From Haematobia irritans (taxonomy: Eukaryota > Arthropoda > Insecta > Diptera > Muscidae), in the NCBI RefSeq assembly GCF_050003625.1, contig NC_134399.1, forward strand, positions 154,126,473-154,190,472: a DNA stretch of 64,000 nucleotides. Direction: 5' to 3'. A model generated the notes under the pieces. The model did no database searches. It worked only from the letters and a program-made list of their open reading frames with translations, and was not told the origin of the DNA. A program made the translations under genes and the position numbers. Of the stretch, positions 58,204 to 64,000 are shown piece after piece. Position 1 is the first letter of the stretch, and the number at the start of each line of letters is the position of its first letter.

Positions 58204-58359
58204 ACAAGTATATATGGCCGAATCTTATGTACGCTCCAACTATTTTTTGGCGTAACCATCTTTTAAATTATAAGAGCAACCAATATTTTTCATATGTGAA
58301 GCAAATTATATAGAAAAATATCTGCAATTAGTTTATTATTATTTTTTTATTGATATTAA

Positions 58360-58640
58360 CCCTGGACAGTCATCCTTCGTCAAAATGACGACGTGTAATT
58401 TCATTTTCGATTTAAAATGCATTTTGGTCGATTGGGAAATGATAAATTTAAGTTATACCAATCCGACAATTTTATTAATTTTTGTCTTATGCTAATTAAA
58501 CACAAAGTGAATAAGGAATTAAACTCAATTTTGCTTCTCATTATTGCTCACGATGCGAATTATAGCGTCTTAAAATAAGCCGTAGTCAAAATGACGAAGG
58601 ATGACGTTAGTGTACAAAAAATAAGGATGACTTTCCAGGG
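58360..58640. mobile_element. piggyBac-like MITE, 281 bp
   Basis: TTAA on both sides. Ends CCCTGGACAGTCATCC and (reverse complement) CCCTGGAAAGTCATCC, one mismatch in 16. A second inverted pair lies inside (ATCCTTCGTCAAAATGACG and CAAAATGACGAAGGATGACG). No ORF. Confidence 0.85.
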
Positions 58641-58674
58641 TTAAGAAATAAATTATTTAGACAAATAATGTATA

Positions 58675-58830
58675 TGGGAACTATATCAAAATCTAAACCA
58701 ATATCGACGAAGTTTTGCACACTTCGAGGGGACTATCAAAAATTGCTTAGTGGTAAATCTGCAGATGAACTATTAAGCGTAATATGACCCCATTGGTTAA
58801 AATCGGGCGATAGATATATCTATAGAAATA
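58675..58830 (-). repeat. family E/B unit fragment
   Basis: TATGGGAACTATATCAAAAT and AAAATCGGGCGATAGATATA are one diverged unit, adjoining the satellite. Confidence 0.5.
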
Positions 58831-58834
58831 ACCT

Positions 58835-61275
58835 ATATCACGATTTATTTCTATAGAAATAAATATTTGACAAAATTTTCTATAGAAATAATAAAATAAA
58901 ACAAAAAAAAATAAAATAAAATTTTGCAAAATTTTTTATAATAATAAATTTTTAACAAAATTTTCTATAGAAATAAAATTTTGACAAAATTTTCTATAGA
59001 AATAAGATTTTGACAAAATTTTCTATAGAAATAAAATTTTGACACAATTTTCTAAGAAATAAAATTTTGAAAAAATTTTCTATAAAAATACAATTTTGAC
59101 AAAATTTTCTATAGAAATAAAATTTTAACGAAATTTTCTATAGAAATAAAATTTCGACAAAATTTTCTATAAAAATTTTTTTTACAAAATTCTATATAGA
59201 AATAAAATTTTGGCAAAATTTTCTGTAGAAATACAATTTTGACAAAATTTTCTAATAAAATAAATTTTGACAAAATTTCCTATCGAAATAATATATTGAC
59301 AAAATTCAATATAGAAATAAAATTTTGACCAAATTTTGACAAAATTCAATATAGAAACAAAATTTTGACAAAATTCAATATAGAAATAAAATTTGGACAA
59401 AATTTCCCATAGAAATAAAATTTTAACAAAAATTTCTATAGAAATAAAATTTTGACAAAATTTTCAATAGAAATAAAATTTTGACTAAATTTTCTATAGA
59501 AATAAAATGTTGACAAAATTTTCTATAGAAATACAATATTGACAAAATTTTCTATAGACATAAAATTTTGACAAAATTTACTATAGAAATAAAATTTTGA
59601 CAAAATTCTATATAGAAATAAAATATTGACAAAAATTTTCATAGAAATACAATTTTGACAAAATTTTCTATAGAAATAAAATTTTGACAAAATTCTATAC
59701 AGAAATAAAATTTTGACAAAATTTTCTATAAAAAATACAACTTTGACAACATTTTCTATAGAAATACAATTTTCAAAAAAATTTCTGTAGAAATAAAATT
59801 TTGACAAAATTTTCTATAGAAATAAAATTTTGACAAAATTCTATATCGGAATAAAAGTTTGACATAATTCTATACAGAAATAAAATTTTGACACAATTCT
59901 CTATAGAAATAAAATTTTGACAAAATTTTCTATAGAAATAAAATGTTGACAAAATTTTCTAATAAAATCAATTTTGACAAAATTTCCTATCGAAATAATA
60001 TCTTGACAAAATTCAATATAGAAATAAAATGTTGACCAAATTTTGACAAAATTCAATATAGAAACAAAATTTTGACAAAATTCAATATAGAAATAAAATT
60101 TGGACAAAATTTCCCATAGAAATAAAATTTTGACAAAATTTTCTATAGAAATAAAATTTTGACAAAATTTTGACAAAATTTTCTGTAGAAATACAATTTT
60201 GACAAAATTTTCTAATAAAATAAATTTTGACAAAATTTCCTATCGAAAAAATATCTTGACAAAATTCAATATAGAAATAAAATTTTGACCAAATTTTGAC
60301 AAAATTCAATATAGAAACAAAATTTTGACAAAATTCAATATAGAAATAAAATTTGGACAAAATTTCCGATAGAAATAAAATTTTGACAAAATTTCCCATA
60401 GAAATAAAATTTTGACAAAATTTTCTATAGAAATAAAATTTTGACAAAATTTTCTACAGAAATAAATTTTTAACACAATTTTCTATAGAAATACAATATT
60501 GACAAAATTTTCTATAGACATAAAATTTTGACAAAATTTACTATAGAAATAAAATTTTGACAAAATTCTATATAGAAATAAAATATTGACAAAAATTTTC
60601 ATAGATATACAATTTTGACAAAATTTTCTATAGAAATAAAATTTTGACAAAATTCTATATAGAAATAAAATTTTGACAAAATTTTCTATAAAAAATACAA
60701 CTTTGACAACATTTTCTATAGAAATACAATTTTCAAAAAAAATTCTGTAGAAATAAAATTTTGACCAAATTTTCTATAGAAATAAAATTTTGACAAAATT
60801 CTATATAGGAATAAAAGTTTGACATAATTCTATACAGAAATAAAATTTTGACACAATTCTCTATAGAAATAAAATTTTGACAAAATTTTCTATAAAAAAT
60901 AAATTTTGACAAAATTTTCTATAGAAATTAAATTTTGACAAAATTTTCTATAGAAACAAAATTTTGACAAAATTCAATATAGAAATAAAATGTTGACAAA
61001 ATTTTCTATAGAAATAAAATTTTGACAAAATTCTATATAGAAATAAAAGTTTGACAAAATTCTATATAGAAATAAAATTTTGACAAAATTTTCAATAGAA
61101 ATAAAATTTTGACAAAATTTTCTATAGAAGTAAAATGTTGACAAAATTTTCTATAGAAATAAAATTTTAACAAAATTTTCTATAGAAATACAATATTGAC
61201 AAAATTTTCTATAGGAATAAAATTTTGACAAAATTTTCTATAAAAAGATAATTTTGACGAAATTTCTTTCTTTAA
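58835..61275 (+). repeat. 29-bp satellite array, large, plus orientation
   Basis: About 80 units of TTCTATAGAAATAAAATTTT plus GACAAAATT. Variants are organised in a higher-order repeat: the block 59221-59920 recurs at 60181-60880 with a constant offset of 960 bases, and an inner part (TATCGAAATAATAT-type) occurs a third time at 59991. Long ORFs (up to 121 codons) are translations of the unit. Confidence 0.95.
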
Positions 61276-61315
61276 AAATTTTAATTTTTGTCAGTAATTT
61301 CTCCCTTTTTTATAT

Positions 61316-61372
61316 ATGGTAGATTTGTGGTGAAATTTTCTTCCAATTTTGGTAGATTATTGATGGCTAGTG
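61316..61372 (-). repeat. conserved satellite-associated terminus
   Basis: GGTAGATTTGTGGTGAAATT, GGTAGATTATTGATGGCTAG and TGGCAACTTTG follow the array as at 17148-17216. Confidence 0.5.
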
Positions 61373-61507
61373 GCAACTTTGCTCAGGAGTTGAGCGGTAT
61401 ATATTTTATGTCCATACTGTAGGTAATACTATACTGCGCAAGGTTGTAAGTACAGAATTCAGTGCTACTTCTTTTGTAAGTAAAGGAGGTTTTCAGTACT
61501 TAATGGT

Positions 61508-62095
61508 TTTTTATACTCTCCATCATGGGATGGGGGGTGTGTTGACTTTGTCATTCCTTTTGTAACACATCGAAGTATTGGTCTTAGAACCCAGAAAGTG
61601 TATATCTCTGGGTCGTGGGGAAATTCTTAGTCGATTTAGTGATGTCCGTCCGTCTGTTGAAATTACACAAACTTACGTAGTTGAATAGTTGAGTATTGAT
61701 GTAGGTCAGAGGGAGCCACCGTAGTGCAATCGTTAGCATGCCCGCCTTGCATACACAAGGTCATGGGTTCTATTTCCGCTTCGACCGAACACCAAAAAGT
61801 TTTTCAGCGGTGGATTATCCCACCTCAGTAATGCTGGTGACATTTCTGAGGGTTTCAAAGCTTCTCTGTGGTTTCACTGCAATGTGGAACGCCGTTCGGA
61901 CTCGGCTATAAAAAGGAGGTCCCTTGTCATTGAGCTTAACATGGAATCGGGCAGCACTCAGTGATAAGAGAGAAGTTCACCAATGTGGTATCACAATGGA
62001 CTGAATAGTCTAAGTGAGCCTGATACATCGGGCTGCCACCTAACCTAATCTAACCTAGGTCGGATGCTATTGCAAATGGGCCATATCGCAAAGAA
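61508..62095 (+). mobile_element. family A fragment split by a SINE
   Basis: ATACTCTCCATCATGGGATG start and GTGATGTCCGTCCGTCTG tract, then the SINE, then GGTCGGATGCTATTGCAAAT and loss of the remainder. Confidence 0.75.
61711..62056 (+). mobile_element. tRNA-derived SINE, full length
   Basis: GGGAGCCACCGTAGTGCAAT head, B box GGTCATGGGTTCTATTTCCG (weakened), conserved body, GGCTGCCACCTAACCTAATC TAACCTA tail. TAGGTCAGA / TAGGTCGGA at the two sides is the likely target duplication with one mismatch. Confidence 0.9.
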
Positions 62096-62640
62096 AATAA
62101 CTTTCGTAAAAGAATGTAAACTCTTTCAATGTTGTACCAATATTTCTGATAAACCAATTATAAAATAAGTCGTGATATAGGGTACAAAAAGATTTTATTT
62201 GTTTTTTATTTGAATAAATGAAAACAACATTGTTTTGATTTCGACTAGATGTTTGCAGTGGAAACCAGTTATCCAATTGACGTTATGGATGCATTTTAAT
62301 AAGCATTGTCTGAATCTCTGGGTCGAAATATGAAATAGTTTGTCTTGTGGATTCTGCCATGGAACTTTTATTCGACAGTCGAAATTCCAACAAAACTAAA
62401 CGGCAAATGTGTTGCAGAAGGATTTAATCAATGTTGCTGAATCAACACTATTAGACAGATATACATCTATCTATAGCATATGATTTAAATTCCGCTTCGC
62501 GAATAGCTCACAATTTATTAATATATTATGAAATTTGCATCTTAGAGGTATTTTCATACTAACATATACATAAGAAAATATATAAATTTTAAAAATATGT
62601 CACGATATGATATTCTGAATTTCCTGTCCATTTTTTTTTT
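62096..62640. other. unassigned DNA
   Basis: No gene or repeat recognised; a 69-codon ORF on minus at 62067 has no features. Confidence 0.25.
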
Positions 62641-62649
62641 CTAAATTGA

Positions 62650-62765
62650 ATTTGTAGCGGTATAAAATGATAATAGGTATATGGTCAGCTTGCACGCATA
62701 TGGGCCATGTTTCGATATAGTTTTTTTATGAAATTGGAAATCTAGAGGTATTTTAAGCTTAATGT
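62650..62765 (+). repeat. family C fragment
   Basis: GGGCCATGTTTCGATATAG and GAAATTGGAAATCTAGAGGT match one C unit with gaps. Confidence 0.5.
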
Positions 62766-62774
62766 TCTAAATTT

Positions 62775-64000
62775 GGAAAATTTTGTCATAATTTTATTTC
62801 TATAGAAAATTTTCATCAAAATTTTATTTCTATAGAAAATTTTGTCAAAATTTTATTTCTATAGAAAATTTTGTCAAAATTTTATTTCTATAGAAAATTT
62901 TGTCAAAATTTTATTTCTATAGAACATTTTCATCAAAATTTTATTAATAGACAATTTTGTCAAAATTTTATTTCTTTAGAAAATTTTCGTCTAAATTTTA
63001 TTTCTATAGAAAATTTTGCCAAAATTTTATTTCTATAGAAAATTTTCGTCAACATTTTATTTCTATAGAAAATTTAGTCAAAATTTTATTTTTATAGAAA
63101 ATTTTATCAAAATTTTATTTCTATAGATAATTTTATTTCTATAGAAAATTTTCATCAACATTTTATTAATAGACAATTTTGTCAAAATTTTATTTCTATA
63201 GAAAATTTTGTCAAAGTTTTATTTTTATTGAAAATTTTGTCAAAATTTTATTTCTATAGAAAATTTTCGTCAAAATTTTATTTCTATAGCAAATTTTCGT
63301 CAAAATTTTATTTCTATAGAAAATTTAGTCAAAATTTTATTTTTATAGAAAATTTTCGTCAAAATTTTATTTCTATAGAAAATTTTCATCATCATTTTAT
63401 TAATAGACAATTTTGTCAAAATTTTATTTCTTTAGAAAATTTTGTCAAAATTTTATTTCTTTAGAAAATTTTATCAAAATTTTATTTCTATAGAAAATTT
63501 TCATCAAAATTTTATTTCTATAGAAAATTTTCATCAACATTTCATTAATAGACAATTTTGTCAAAATTTTATTTCTATAGAAAATTTTGTCAAAATTTTA
63601 TTTCTATAGAAAATTTTCGTCAAAATTTTATTTCTATAGAAAATTTTCGTCAAAATTTTATTTCTATAGAAAATTTTCTTCAAAATTTTATTTCTATAGA
63701 AAATTTTCTTCAAAACTTTATTTCTATAGAAAATTTTGTCACAATTTTATTTCTATAGATTTTTTTTAATTTTATTTCTATAAAAAGTTTTGTCAAAATT
63801 TTATTTCTATAGAAAGTTTTGTCAAAATTTAATTTCTATTGAAAATTTTGTCAAAATTTTATTTCTATAGAAAACTTTTTCATAATTTTATTTCTATAGA
63901 AAATTTTCGTCAACATTTTATTTCTATAGAAAATTTTCGTGAAAATTTTATTTCTATAGAAAATGTTCATCAAAATATTATTTCCGAAAAGTTGGTCAAA
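62775..64000 (-). repeat. 29-bp satellite array, large, minus orientation, running off the window
   Basis: About 42 units of TTTCTATAGAAAATTTTGTC plus AAAATTTTA, generally less diverged than the array at 15917. Variants GTC, CGTC, CATC and CTTC alternate at the joint. Opposite in direction to the 58835-61275 array. Confidence 0.95.

Noticed and set aside
59182..60447. ORFs with repeated KFYFYRKFCQNFISIENF-like sequence
   Set aside because: The 29-bp unit has no stop in any frame of that strand, so three units give a 29-residue repeat; it is a by-product of satellite sequence.
58835..61275. Regular 29-bp repeats as a CRISPR array
   Set aside because: Units are contiguous with no unique spacers, no cas genes are present and the genome is eukaryotic.

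Overview
This window is eukaryotic, AT-rich and almost entirely made of transposable elements. Everything recognisable points to a fly genome, probably a calyptrate/muscid-like dipteran. The evidence is a Ty3/gypsy Pol, mariner and other Tc1/mariner-superfamily transposases, piggyBac, a Penelope-like reverse transcriptase, tRNA-derived SINEs, and very abundant non-coding elements that carry (GTCY)n and (TA)n tracts like the dipteran mini-me/DINE-type repeats. The species assignment is inference. There are no bacterial-style operons, ribosome binding sites or CRISPR loci.

Layout. 0-3.5 kb: 3' part of a Ty3/gypsy pol gene, polypurine tract and 3' LTR, the LTR interrupted by a short SINE. 3.5-7.5 kb: mostly unassigned AT-rich DNA with several tRNA-like (pol III A/B box) modules, then a C-family repeat and a full SINE. 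7.97-8.30 kb: the only convincing host gene piece, the last two coding exons of an unrecognised protein, separated by a 71-bp intron. 9-17 kb: nested non-coding elements (families B, C and A below) ending in a 29-bp satellite array. 17.8-20.7 kb: a second B element, split by a hAT-type insertion with a perfect 8-bp target duplication. 21.45-22.7 kb: a decayed mariner. 24.4-25.5 kb: a small MITE carrying a DD41D-type transposon deletion derivative. 25.86-27.79 kb: a decayed piggyBac with TTAA duplication, sitting in a locally repeated segment. 28-32 kb: SINEs in inverted orientation and a Penelope-like pseudogene. 32-50 kb: more A, B, D and E elements, one of them with a second hAT-type insertion and one with a 253-bp (AT)n tract. 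50-51.3 kb: a DD37E fragment abutting a second copy of the DD41D deletion derivative. 52-57 kb: ATTGA-rich arrays and a nearly intact DD37E transposon with one apparent frameshift. 58-64 kb: a small piggyBac-like MITE and two large 29-bp satellite arrays in opposite orientation.

The most striking pattern is that the three best-preserved non-coding families (A, B, C) are different in sequence but have the same architecture: a short hairpin-like ATACCC end, a core followed by GTCCGTC-type repeats, a body of tandem units, a GC-rich palindrome and an ACTTGTTT end. Their tandem units repeat at exactly 153 bp in all three. Long AT-alternating runs and the 29-bp satellite arise next to or inside these elements. 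Apart from the host exons, no genes here can be said to work together; the region behaves as a nest of insertions, and the order of several events can be read from the nesting.
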